Below, in pieces: positions 33,638 to 44,300 of a stretch of DNA of 64,000 nt; the stretch's first letter is position 1, and each line of letters begins with the position of its first letter. The notes beneath the pieces are model-generated. The model worked only from the letters and a program-made list of their open reading frames with translations, had not been told where the DNA came from and searched no databases. The DNA lies in assembly GCF_010389155.1 (NCBI RefSeq), contig NC_057761.1:16370501-16434500 (forward strand). Direction: 5' to 3'. The stretch comes from Erigeron canadensis (lineage: Eukaryota > Streptophyta > Magnoliopsida > Asterales > Asteraceae). The position numbers were made by a program, and so were the translations under genes.

Positions 33638-36395
33638 TTAACCAGATAAACACAAGGAGTTAGAAAGGACAACAATAGATTTTTGGGATTGAACCAAAAC
33701 ATTGCCACTGATGGTGTCTTGACTCAATTGAATAGCCTTAAGTATATCCAACTCATCTGGGGAGAGCCCAGTTGTAATACCTTCCTTTTCTTTTTCCTTG
33801 CCAGCTTTAGTTGTCAGTTTATCTAAAGCAATTGTATGTTCAGATACCTTGGTGGCTAATGTATCAAGACTGTCCCTCAACTGTTGATCTCAGATGCAAT
33901 TGGAGTTAGATCAACCCAGGGCACGACAATCTTGGTGATCTCAGACATCACTTTTTCGATCAGTTGTTGGTCTCTGGCAGCCAAGGTATCTTCAATTTTC
34001 TGACCAACTGAAGTGGCCAACTGGTTACCATGCTCGGTTACATCCATACCAGGTTTTTCAACAAGATCTTTAACCTGTTTTTCCAATTCTTTCAAATCAA
34101 CCTCTGAAGATCTAACAGTTATGCTCAGCAGGTTGGTTATAGAAGTAGAAACATTAGTCTGAGTTAGGTCAAAAGCCTCCCTTAATTATGTTGCCAGTTG
34201 ATTGGAGCTGTTGACTAACTTATTGAGCTTCTTGAACACCAAGTCCTCATTATCAGAGAACTTGTTAACCCCCAAATTGACCACCTTTACAATCGTCAAG
34301 TGTTCCTTGTGGTATTTGGAGAGGGACTTGGTGTTTTTATCAAGTGTCTTTTGAATATCTTCTACCCTTGTATGAAGGTTCGAGATATCGGCTTGGAAAG
34401 ACACGAACTGGCTATCCAGTGACGGAGGGGAAGGTGTCACTGGACCAGCTCTAAAGGCTATAAGTACAACTGGAGGAGGTAGAACAATAGTGGGTTATCC
34501 AGTTGTTGTAGCACCAGTTAAAGGAATCGGAGGGGTTGTAGAAGAAAGATCAGGAAAAACAAATAGGGAACCATCCTAAGAATGCTCAGGTGTGGTTCCC
34601 GGCGGTGGTAGGACATGCCTATTTCTAGGCACGAAGAGTGTGGTAAGTAGTGATCTGGAGGTATGTAATGGAATTTCTGCAAGTGTGCAAAAATCTGGGG
34701 AAACTGAAACTGATGGTTCTAGGGGCTCATCAGATTAGGAAGGGAGCTGATCATGTATAGATGCATCAGCCATTTCCTGATCAGATTGTGTCTCATCTGA
34801 ATCCGAAGATTCGAGCTGAAAGTCACCCACATTCATGCCTAGATCCATGAATGATAGGGGTGGCTGAACAAGTTGTTCAGACTCCTGATGACCAGTTTCG
34901 GTTGCCTGAATGGTTTCATTAGTTTGTGGTTCAGTTGTCGAAACAAATTCACCTTGGATTGAGGTCACTGGGGTTGCCTCAGTAGTGGTTTCTCTATCCT
35001 CAACCAAATCATCATCGGCTGAAGAGATTTGAACCTCAGTCTCTAGTAGTGACTGGCCAGAGACGTCGTCAGTTCATGCAATAAAAATGTCAGAAATTTG
35101 GTTCTGCAAGGGAAGTGCTGACACAGACTCTAATCTGGGTTATCTTGACCCAGTAATCTCTTCACCACCCTCTCCTACAGAAATTTCAAGGGTGGTTGCT
35201 TGTTGAGTTCCCATTTAACTATCTTCAGTATCCTGTTGGGAGGAAACTGGAGGGCTAGCAAGGTTTCTACTGTCAGTGGCAAGTGCTGACCTTTTCCTAA
35301 GACGATGTGTATGTTTTGCCTTTTTGACTACCTGGAGACCTGTTGGGAGGTCTCTAGTGACAGTGGAAGGAACTGACAAGCTGGAGCTGGAGGGGTTAGA
35401 CTATAGCCCAGGTTCGGCAACTGTCACATGTCTAGCAGACGAACCGGTGGGTCCCTCATTGTTTTGAGGCCCACCCAGCTGTCTTTCAGACTCACCTGGT
35501 ATTGGTGCATCGGTTTTAACGAATGCCAGCTGCATTCTTTCAGGAATCTCAACCTCACCAGCTTCAGATTGAAGTGAGTCAAGATTCCTCAACAAATCTG
35601 GGACAGTGAAGGGAGAAGTAGTATCCTTGTATTGGTCACTGCCCAAGATAAGTTTGAAACAAAAAGAGAGATACCTGGAGAAGGGGATGCAAAATCCCTT
35701 GTGCCCTTCAGATTCTACACCGAACTTCTGAATAGGATGTTAGCAAAGTCTACTCTCAGTCCGTTCCACAAGCAGTAGGCCATTTCTGCTTGTGAGGAGT
35801 TTATCTGGTCCAATCCATCAGAACTTCCACCCATACTTTCTACCAGATGAATAAAAAAGTACCTCTAGGATGGTGTAAGGCCCTTCATTGTCATGGCACC
35901 TTTTGTTTTCAAGATACCATTTTCTAGATACTCCTTGTGACCCATTTCAAGGAGAATTTGTCTAAAATTGATATTTTGAGGGACAACTACTGGTGACTCT
36001 CCAGGTCTCAAGTAGTTCAGATTAAGTGTGTCCCTTAATGTTTCTGCAGATATGGTACACTCAACTGTTCCACTTTTAAGAGTGAAGGTGATAGCTAAAC
36101 AGTCTTCATTGATTTTGGCCGTGTACCAAAATTCACACAAGTAATCATGAAATATCTTGTGTGGATTAGCAGAGAAGGATGAGCCAATAAGAGAATCTTT
36201 TAAGAATTTTCATATTCTCCCAATCAGGGTATTGACCTCCTGGGTTCCCACCAAACTAGCCAAAGGATTATTTGGATTTAGTTTGATTGAGTTAAGGTTT
36301 GATTGGGCACCAGATGCTTGTTTAACATCTAGTGTTGGAGCATATGGATCAGAAAGCAGATTTATATCTTTGCTGCGGGATGATTTAGGAGCCAT
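33638..36395 (-). pseudogene. ORF2 N-terminal and central part of element Z
   Basis: The ATG at 36395 starts MAPKSSRSKDINLL. Homology to X2 ORF2 is clear: CEFWYTAKINEDCLAITF, FTLKSGTVECTISAETLRD, LNLNYLRP, INFRQILLEMGHKEYLENG, GLDQINSSQAEMAYCLWNG. In-frame stops occur at about 36210 and 35865-35867, the second at a conserved Trp. Downstream is a long acidic, Thr/Ser/Pro-rich region (35646-34735) and coiled-coil segments (34440-33638, for example FVSFQADISNLHTRVEDIQK), in broken frames. The middle of ORF2 is missing where gypsy F is inserted. Confidence 0.65.
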
Positions 36396-36957
36396 TTTAC
36401 TATATGATAAAATTGAAACTATATTGAATTTAGGAATTAGGTTTTTGATTTATTGAAAAGAGTGAGAAATGAAGCAATTGTTGATGATTTGAATTGAATG
36501 AAGGAATGTGAAAAATAGTAAATGAGTTTTGGAGTAAATAAGGGGTATATATAGGTTGTAATCACAATCCCAATGAAGTACCAAAATATTTTATTGCCAA
36601 AATTCAATCTTTAAGATATTTTGTTAAAAATGAGTTTGAATTTTGAAACAAAACATTTAATCTCCGTGTCAGCATTAAATGCTACGACGGCTTGTATACC
36701 CGCTCGCCCACTAACTTTTCACAATCCCCATAAAAAGTGCATCTTTTTACAACATGGTGATGATACGTCATGTGACAGTTGTGAGTGGGTTAAAACACTC
36801 GAGTACCATCACGTGTCACAAAAATTGAAGTGTTCCACTTGTTATGAAAATCTGGTTAACCTCCAGTTTTAAGACAAGACCAAACGTTTACACTAAAGGA
36901 ATAGTCCAGTGCCAGTTTCAACTGGAGAGATCTCCAGCTGTGTAGATGCAGATTCGT
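36396..36957 (-). promoter_or_regulatory. Apparent ORF2 promoter/leader of element Z
   Basis: Between the (lost) RNase H and the ORF2 ATG. A TATATATA run lies at 36546-36553, about 150 bp upstream of the ATG, the same arrangement as in X2 and B. CACGTG-like motifs are near 36810. It suggests separate transcription of ORF2. Confidence 0.45.
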
Positions 36958-37625
36958 TGTGACAATCACAACATAGATTTAATTATCGTTTATGTTTTAG
37001 GAACTATGATTGTAATCATTTAAATAAGAACTTGTGTTGATATTTAATGATTACGTTTGAACTTCAATATTTTATCTGTTTGTGTTTTGTATTGTGTTTG
37101 TGTGTTATATATTGTTTTGCAGGTACAAGAACATAGAACCAAGGTTTATAAGTATCGTAGAATACTTAAACGATGGTTGGATGTTGTGTACGAGCCAAAC
37201 GAATTCAAGCAAAGGACCAAAGGGACGATCCTCGTGCTGACGTCATCAGCACATAGGATTACCCTCGTGCTGACGTCAGCACGAGGTGAATTGGTTTATT
37301 GTTAATTCGGGCCTAATACATCGATTAAGGCCTAAACCCACACGAACCAATACTCTTCTAGTATAAATACAAACCTATTCTATGAAATTAGGTAATTGAT
37401 TTGAGATCTTTTGAGGGAATTGTTCACGAATTTATGAATTCGTTTAACTTGTTGCTCGTGTGACCTCCTACACGAACCAAAAGCTTCGTGCATCTCCTTA
37501 GGTTGATTAATTACTCATTAATCAGCAAAAGGCAATAGCAATCTAGTTATCTCAAGAGGATTCCGCACTCTTGACATCACGAATCACATCTTATTACGAT
37601 CCACGCAACAATAGGGTACCTTACA
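36958..37625 (+). repeat. 5' LTR of element Y
   Basis: 668 bp, TGTGACAATCAC to GTACCTTACA, the end fixed by the primer binding site two bases later. TATA box TATAAATA at 37362-37369. A TGACGTCA core at 37238-37245 and a 24-bp perfect palindrome at 37263-37286 lie about 80-120 bp upstream of it. Confidence 0.85.
37263..37286. promoter_or_regulatory. 24-bp perfect palindrome around TGACGTCA (element Y LTR)
   Basis: Arms CCTCGTGC and GCACGAGG flank TGACGTCA. With the site at 37238-37245 it makes a pair of strong bZIP-type (ACGT-core) sites upstream of the LTR TATA box. Confidence 0.85.
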
Positions 37626-37627
37626 AG

Positions 37628-37640
37628 TGGTATCAGAGCC
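37628..37640 (+). promoter_or_regulatory. Primer binding site of element Y (tRNA-Met)
   Basis: TGGTATCAGAGCC, an exact match to the usual plant copia/gypsy site for initiator tRNA-Met. Confidence 0.95.
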
Positions 37641-37966
37641 CTAAGGTTGATTAACAAAAGGTGTGAGATCGTTTGATTGGCTATTGATTGCAAATTTGTT
37701 TCAAAATTTGTGTTAATTAGCATTTTCGTGCTCTTCTTCGTGTAACCTCGTGCATACATCAGCACGAGGTGTACTTCGTGTTCGTGCTTACGTCACCCAG
37801 TTGACTTCGTGTTCAATTCGTGCTACGTCAGTGCGAACTGCTCTTCGTGCTACAGATCGTGACAATTGTACTTCGTGTCACGTGTACTTCGTGCGATCCT
37901 TGTGTGACTTCGTGCCACGCATCCTTTTTGTGTTATTTCGTTTAATTTGATTTCAAAAGATTCGAA
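37641..37966 (+). other. Element Y leader with dense CGTG motifs
   Basis: Untranslated leader between the primer site and gag. TTCGTG or CTCGTG recurs about a dozen times from 37725 to 37940, mostly spaced 10-30 bp, with CACGTG at about 37879. Confidence 0.7.
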
Positions 37967-38436
37967 ATGACTACCATACCAGCTGCCGCAAATTCACCAA
38001 ATGCCCTACTCATCAGCCAGATGATCATGCACAATCATGAGGTTGGTCGGGGTAATACACCTCCAAAGGTTTTCTTTATGGAAAATTATTGGATATGGAA
38101 GAGACGATTTGAAGACTACATTTGTCTCACTGATATGGACATGTGGCTTGTGATAACTGAAGGTTTTGATTGGCCTTCTTATGAGAAGAATGGAGTGATC
38201 GGTAGGTATACTTATGCTGATATGCAGATTGAAGAACGAAAAAGATACGCAATTGAGGGAAAGGCCTTGTCCACTCTTACTATGGCCTTACCTCAAGATA
38301 GTGTACACTTGTTCAAGAAATACACTACTTCAAAAGATTTATGGGACGCTCTTGAAAGATATTGTGAAGGCGATGTAACCTTGAAGAAAAATCGTATCAA
38401 ACTTCTGAAGCGCCAATATGAATACTCAGAAACTGA
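37967..38436 (+). pseudogene. Copia gag N-terminal fragment (element Y)
   Basis: ATG-started capsid region: PKVFFMENYWIWKRRFEDYI, DMDMWLVITEGFD, YAIEGKALSTLTMALPQD, SKDLWDALERYCEGD, typical of plant copia gag (UBN2-like). The frame runs to about 38436 and then passes without a stop into foreign integrase sequence, read in another frame. The zinc knuckle, protease and most of integrase are absent. Confidence 0.85.
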
Positions 38437-39564
38437 AAGCCTAATATTGGATATTTCCATGTATTTGGATGTCTAGTATACATTCTGAATGCTTCCAGCA
38501 AATTGGGCAAGTTTGATGCCAAGGCTGATGAAGGTAATTTTTTAGGATATTCAACAATTCGCAAAGCCTTTAGAGTCTACAACAAAAGACTTGAAAAGGT
38601 TGATGAATCAATTCATGTTACCTTTGATTAATCAAATTCTGCAATCTTTAATAAACCAGTTTCTGAACCACCCTAGTTTCTGAACCACCTTCAGAAGGTC
38701 CTATCAGTTGCGGTGAATCTGATCACAATCTTCAATCTGATCAATCACCTAAACGTGTTTCTGATCATCTCAGTTTAGAACCAATTAATATTCAGCAAAG
38801 CAACACTCCATTTTATCCTCCATTCAGAAATGACTATTGGAGTAGATGTGTGTGCTGCTCCTTAGATATCAGTCTCCACTGAAGTACCTCAGAATGAAGA
38901 ATTTCATGATGCAAATCGTGATTTACAAGATGATGAGACTGAAATAGTCTATTCTGAAGCATCTCCTGAAGTAAACCAGAGGAGTTCTTGCACTGATATC
39001 ATTGTTCATCCTGGTCATTACTCTAAGTGGACTCGATCACATCCAATTGATCAAGTTATTGGCGATCCAAGTAGAGGGGTTCAGACCAGAGGAGCCACAA
39101 GCAATCAATGCTTAAATGTCAACTTCTTATCACTGATAGAACCGAAGAAGATTGACGAGTCTATGAAAGATCCAAGTTAGGTTGAAGCCATGCAAGAGGA
39201 GCTTAACCAATTTGAGAGGAACAATGTTTGGGAGCTTGTTCCATGTCCCAGCAATCTGAAGAAAGAACCAACTGGGACAAGATGGGTCTTTCGTAACAAG
39301 GTGGATGAAGATGGCCATGTGATAAGAAATAAGGCAAGACTAGTTGCAAAGGGCTATGCACAAGAAGAAGGAGTTGATTTTGATGAGACTTTTGCACCAG
39401 TTGCTAGACTTGAAGCTATCAGAATATTCTTAGCATTTGCAGCTCATCATGAGTTCAAAGTCTATCAGATGGATGTTAAAAGTGCATTTCTGAATGGAGA
39501 ATTGGAAGAAGTCGTGTATGTTTGTCAACCACCAGGATTTGAAAGCAAAGAAAAACCTCACTAG
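38437..39564 (+). pseudogene. Integrase C-terminus and RT fingers (element X2)
   Basis: The integrase end reads FHVFGC then KLGKFDAKADEGNFLGYST and VYNKRLEKVDESIHV, ending in a stop near 38630. A decayed linker follows to about 39130. RT starts around WELVPCPSN and [58 protein letters not shown]. Stops: a TAG at 39178-39180 at the Trp position before VEAMQEE, and a TAG at 39562-39564 just before VYRLNKALYG. Confidence 0.85.
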
Positions 39565-40671
39565 GTGTATAGGCTGAACAAAGCCTTATATGGTCTGAGC
39601 CAAGCACCTAGAGCCTGGTATGATACTCTAACTCGACATCATTTAGATAATGGTTTTAAACGGGGTGCAATAGATAACACTTTATTCATCTTGCATGAGA
39701 AAAGTGATATCTTACTTGTACAAGTTTATGTTGATGATATTATGTTTGGTTATACAAATGAAAAATTATGTGACAAGTTTTCTGAAATTATGTCTTCTAA
39801 GTATGAAATGAGTATGATGGGTGAATTAACATATTTCTTGGGTCTTCAAGTTAAACAGACCAAAGATGGTATTTTTATAAATCAAGAAAAATATGTTAGA
39901 GATTTATTAAAGAAATATCAATTTGATTCTGTCTCATCCAAAGATACTCCAATTTCTGCACCGTTAACTTTGGACTCATATCCTAATGGAAAACCGGTTG
40001 ATCCCACAAAATATCGTGGTATGATGGGATCACTTATGTACTTAACTGCAAGTAGACCAGACATAATGTTTGCAACATGTCTTTGTGCACGATTTCAATC
40101 TGATCCCAGGGAAGCACACCAGAATGCTGTGAAACGTATTTTCAGATACCTTAAAGGTGTCCCCAGACTAGGTCTTTGGTATCCTAAAGGCTCAAGTCTA
40201 GATCTCATGGGCTATTCAGATTCTGATCATGCAGGTCGTAAGATAGATAGGAAAACTATCACAGGTGGTTGTCATTTCCTTGGTCGCAAATTAGTTAGTT
40301 GGACGAGCAATAAGCAGACTGCAATTTCATTATCCACAGCTGTAGCTGAATACATTTCTGCAGCAAGTTGTTGTGCTCAGATTTTATGGATGAAGAACCA
40401 ACTAACTGATTATGGTGTTGAATATACCAGAACTCCAATCTTTTGTGATAACACAAGTGCCATCGCAATATCTCACAATCCTGTCATGCACTCCAAGACC
40501 AAGCATATCGACCTCAGGTATCATTTCATTTGTGATCATATTATAAAAGGTGATATTGAAATTCATTTCATTCCCACTGATAAACAACTGGCTGATGTGT
40601 TTAGAAAACCTTTAGATGTCAAAACTTTTAAACACCTCATCAGCGAGTTAGGAATGCTAAATCCTGTGTAG
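39565..40671 (+). pseudogene. RT palm/thumb and RNase H, open over 368 codons (element X2)
   Basis: Continues in frame from the TAG at 39562. It has LYGLSQAPRAWYDTL, catalytic YVDDIMFG (about 39727), MMGELTYFLGLQVKQ, SLMYLTASRPDIMFA, FRYLKGVPRLGLW, then RNase H (SDSDHAGRKIDRKT, SLSTAVAEYISAASC, KHIDLRYHF) and the end MLNPV at 40671. The RNase H Glu motif reads STAVAEY instead of the usual STAEAEY, a possible catalytic loss. The first residue of the open stretch is a chance Met, not a real start. The longest undamaged pol piece in the window. Confidence 0.9.
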
Positions 40672-41350
40672 CATTTCAAGGGAAATTGACAAAAATATTT
40701 TTGCGAGTAAAGGAAATTTTTCTCTGAGGGAGAATTTTTGCCTCAGAAAATATTTTGTCTTAAATGGCTTAGAATCTGAGAAGACTTCAGATTTTTAGAA
40801 AATGAGATGGTTCAGATTGCACTTACTTAACCTCTCTCAGAATTTAATAAATCAAATCTGAAGTGAATCATAACCTTTTATTTTATAAATGATACTTGGT
40901 TGGCAAGTGGACACGTGATTTAACGTGTAAAGATACCTTTTTTTGCAGACGTGTCATACCATTTGCGCCGTACAGAAAAATGATCATTGTTTTTATATTA
41001 AAAACGGTTGAATACTTTTGGAAAATGTGGGGTCATGGCCATTGTTGCATTAAATGCGGACGTATAACCAAAAATTATTTCGAATTTCAAACCCGATCAA
41101 AATTACTTTTAATAAAATATCAATATATTTTATTTGGTTTGAAATTCAAAATCCTTTTTATTTATTTTCTTTGGAAATCTCTTCGTATTCCCTTCGAAAA
41201 TATAAATACCTTTTTCCAAAAATATTCTTTCATTTATTTCATTTTTCATTTACTCTCCAATCATTCATTCTCTCTCATTCTCTCTTCCTTCAAACACTCA
41301 AACCCTAAATTTTCAAATATCACTTTCAGTTTTCCCATGTAGAAATTAAA
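40672..41350 (+). promoter_or_regulatory. ORF2 promoter/leader of element X2
   Basis: 679 bp between the RNase H stop and ORF2. It has a TATA box, TATAAATA, at 41201-41208, then a CT-rich tract (about 41215-41290) resembling a plant 5' untranslated leader, and the ATG at 41351. CACGTG-like and ACGTG motifs lie upstream (about 40911, 40935). This is the clearest sign that ORF2 is transcribed from its own promoter. Confidence 0.55.
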
Positions 41351-44300
41351 ATGGCTAAACCATCGCAAGCCAAATCACCCATCACCTTTGATTACAATCC
41401 TCCAAAACCTGCAGTCAAACGTGGATCTAACTGGCCAAAAGATTTTGAACCTAGTGCCATTAGGTTCAACATGAATAACTTCAGGGCGACATTAAATGCC
41501 AAATCAAAAACTCTAATGGGGAGGATAAATAAATTTTTAGAAGAGTGTCCTCTCCACTATGCCTTGACTGCAGATCCTCAAGTCTTGTATCATAGATACT
41601 TGCTTGAATTTCGGTACACTGCTGAAGTAAGCAAGGATGATAAATCCATTGCTTTTACATTGAATAAAGGCACTAGGCAGTGTGTCATTTCATTTGATGG
41701 GTTCAGAGAGGCCCTTCATTTGAATTATCGCAGACCTCCCGCTGTATATTCAAAAAGATTGAAAGGGGTGAACTTCAGGGAGGTTCTATACGAAATGGGT
41801 CATGATGGTATGTTGGATGAAGATGGAAACCTGAAGACTTCTGGTCATATTTTTATGTCAGGTTTCAATAACTGTTGGAGGTATTTTTGGACCCAGATCG
41901 TTGAGTGCCTTGGGGGGAATTATGGTGGCTTGGACCAGATTTCCATCATCCAAGTTGAAATGGGATATTACTTGTGGAATGGGATAGAAGTGGACTTTGC
42001 TGAGATGCTCTTCTCTCAGCTTGTTGCAAAATTGAAAGGAAAAAGAAGTCCACACATTTCTTTCCCTAGGTTTCTAAGCATCTGCTTCATGCAAATCCTG
42101 GGCGATGCGTATTCTGAAGGGGGACCTGAGCAGTCAGCAACTGAGTTCTGAAAGGACTTGTACAAAGCGTCTACATCTGAGGTAGAGCCTGAACTCACTT
42201 CTGCAATGCTTCAGGTATTTTCTAAAACTGACGCAGCAACCAGCTGGCTTAGAAAGGTCACTAGCGGGTCGCAAAAGAATGCGAGACCCACCGGTGCACC
42301 TGGTGACAAATTATTGAGGTTGGTTAAACCAAACCAGCCTCAACCACCCAGTCACCACCCCCATCCGATGACCAACCTGAGGATCTCCCAAAAGATCCCT
42401 CAGGATCTCCAAAGGGCTTATTGAAACGACGAAAATATAAGAAGTCCTCACAGCCCAAGGACACTAGCACTGAAGCACACCCTTCTGGTACCTCCCAAAA
42501 GGAACCAGAAGAATCGAGTCAAAGAGAAACTCCACAAGCAACCATCTGCGAAATTTCTTTAGGTAGAGATGGAGAAGGTAATATAAGTGAGCCAGCCCAA
42601 GCACTTACTTCACAAATCTTACACTCTTCTGCAGCACGAACCAATGAAGATTCTGGTGAGACACCACTGGAATCTGAGGTTCCACACTCTACCGCCGATG
42701 ATGTTTCTCTTGATCAAGGCACAAGAGTTACTGAGGCAACCCTAGTGTCTACCTTTTCTGGTAACATCATTACTGCTAGTGACGATGCATCTACTCTTGG
42801 AGTAGTTGTTGAACTAGCATCTGGAACTGGAACCAGTGGTCAGGTCCAGCACATATCTGATCAGGGTGAGGTCTTGGCTTCATTCTGGGATGAAGATGAG
42901 CCACTTCAGGGGAATCTTGATTCCCTTGCTGACTTTGAGTTTGATGAGGACCTATTGGAGGAGAACCAGTCGTCTGGTTCTGAGCCAACCTTCAACCTCG
43001 CAAACGTCCAACCTCCCACAGAAAATCCAAATGTTGAACAACCATATATCCATCCACCAATTTCACATCAACACCCCTTGTTTGCTGAAGGCTCAACTCC
43101 TGCATATATCACATCCCCAACCTTCCAACCTCAACTTCAACATTTACACCCCCAAATTCACAATATTCCACCTCAAAGGACTTACGATGTGCCAGAAGAG
43201 CAAGGAAAAGACTTGGACTCAGCAACCGAATTTGAGGGTCCATCTGATGTACAATTGGAGAAAACTCTTGCTGGCCTTCGTACTTTGCCTTTCATTGCTT
43301 CTGCTTCTACACAACCACCACCTCCTTTGAGTGTGGAAGCACAGTTAGAGAAGAATAATACCGAAGTCCAAAGCCTACTTGTCAAGGTGGAGGACTTATC
43401 TAAATCTCTAACTGCCAACACCAGGTCCCTGAATGATTTGAAAGGTGCTCAGATATTTCTTGGTACTGAGTTCACCAAGGTAGATGGAAATGAAGCACTG
43501 GTGGGTGGGAAGCTTAATGAACTTGTGATGGCTTGTAACAGAATCAGCTCAGCCATCAGAGAAGCCTTCAAGCTGACCAAGAGAGATGTTCAGACCTCTG
43601 TTGTTGCAAATCTGACATCTAGTGTAGAATTAATATAGAATGAAGTCTTGGCAGTTGGTAAGGAGGTGAATGAGTTGGTGAAAAAGCATGGGGTGGATGA
43701 TGTAATTGAGAAGGTGCATTTGGAGTTGTCTCAGAATCTTGCAACACAATTGACAACTGCCATTGCAGCCAAGTTTAAGGAAAGGGTCAAAGAGATGGTC
43801 GAAGAATTCACTACAAAGGCAAATGAAAGAGTTGACAAGGCTGTTGAGGAAATTAAGAATTCTGTGTTCACTCTTGACAAAACTGTCCAAGGCCAGTCTC
43901 AAAAACTAGATGATATTCTGACCCTCCTCAGGAAGGAGCTTGCAGCTGTTGTTCCTCCCCCCCCCCCCCCCCCCCCCCATCATTTTCTGAAGATGATAGA
44001 AAAGTGTTGAAGGAATTACTTGAGCATGAGAAGCTAAACCTCAACTCTTCATTCAGATTAAGGGCTCAATTTTCTACCATGTCGAAGGGAATTTCTGATA
44101 GCATCACACAACAGAGTTGGAAACCTCTTAAAAGCATGCAATCTGCCATTGAATTATACTCGAAGATGCCTGCAGAGGTCTCCAAAGGGGAAAGTGATGT
44201 GCCTATTGGATTATTGTCTAGTTCCTAAGAGTTAATTGAAGCAACCAAGAAGCAATCTGAGGCTGAGGGGGAGCTGCAGAAGAAACAAGCTGAACCACAA

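Larger units (their letters stand above)
28528..36957 (-). mobile_element. Copia element Z, 3' part (ORF2 and 3' LTR), minus strand
   Basis: On the minus strand: ORF2 promoter region (36957-36396), ORF2 (36395-29571, interrupted), polypurine tract (29490-29480) and 3' LTR (29479-28528). RT, integrase, gag and the 5' LTR are missing. The right edge is the LTR start of element Y. A gypsy fragment is inserted in ORF2 between 30515 and about 33630. Same family as the LTR at 61554. Confidence 0.8.
36958..38436 (+). mobile_element. Copia element Y, 5' LTR and gag fragment
   Basis: LTR, primer binding site, a leader rich in CGTG motifs and the N-terminal part of gag. Its LTR is unrelated to the X/Z family. 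It ends abruptly at about 38436, where the frame switches to the C-terminal integrase of another copia. Probably inserted in the ORF2 leader of Z. Confidence 0.8.
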
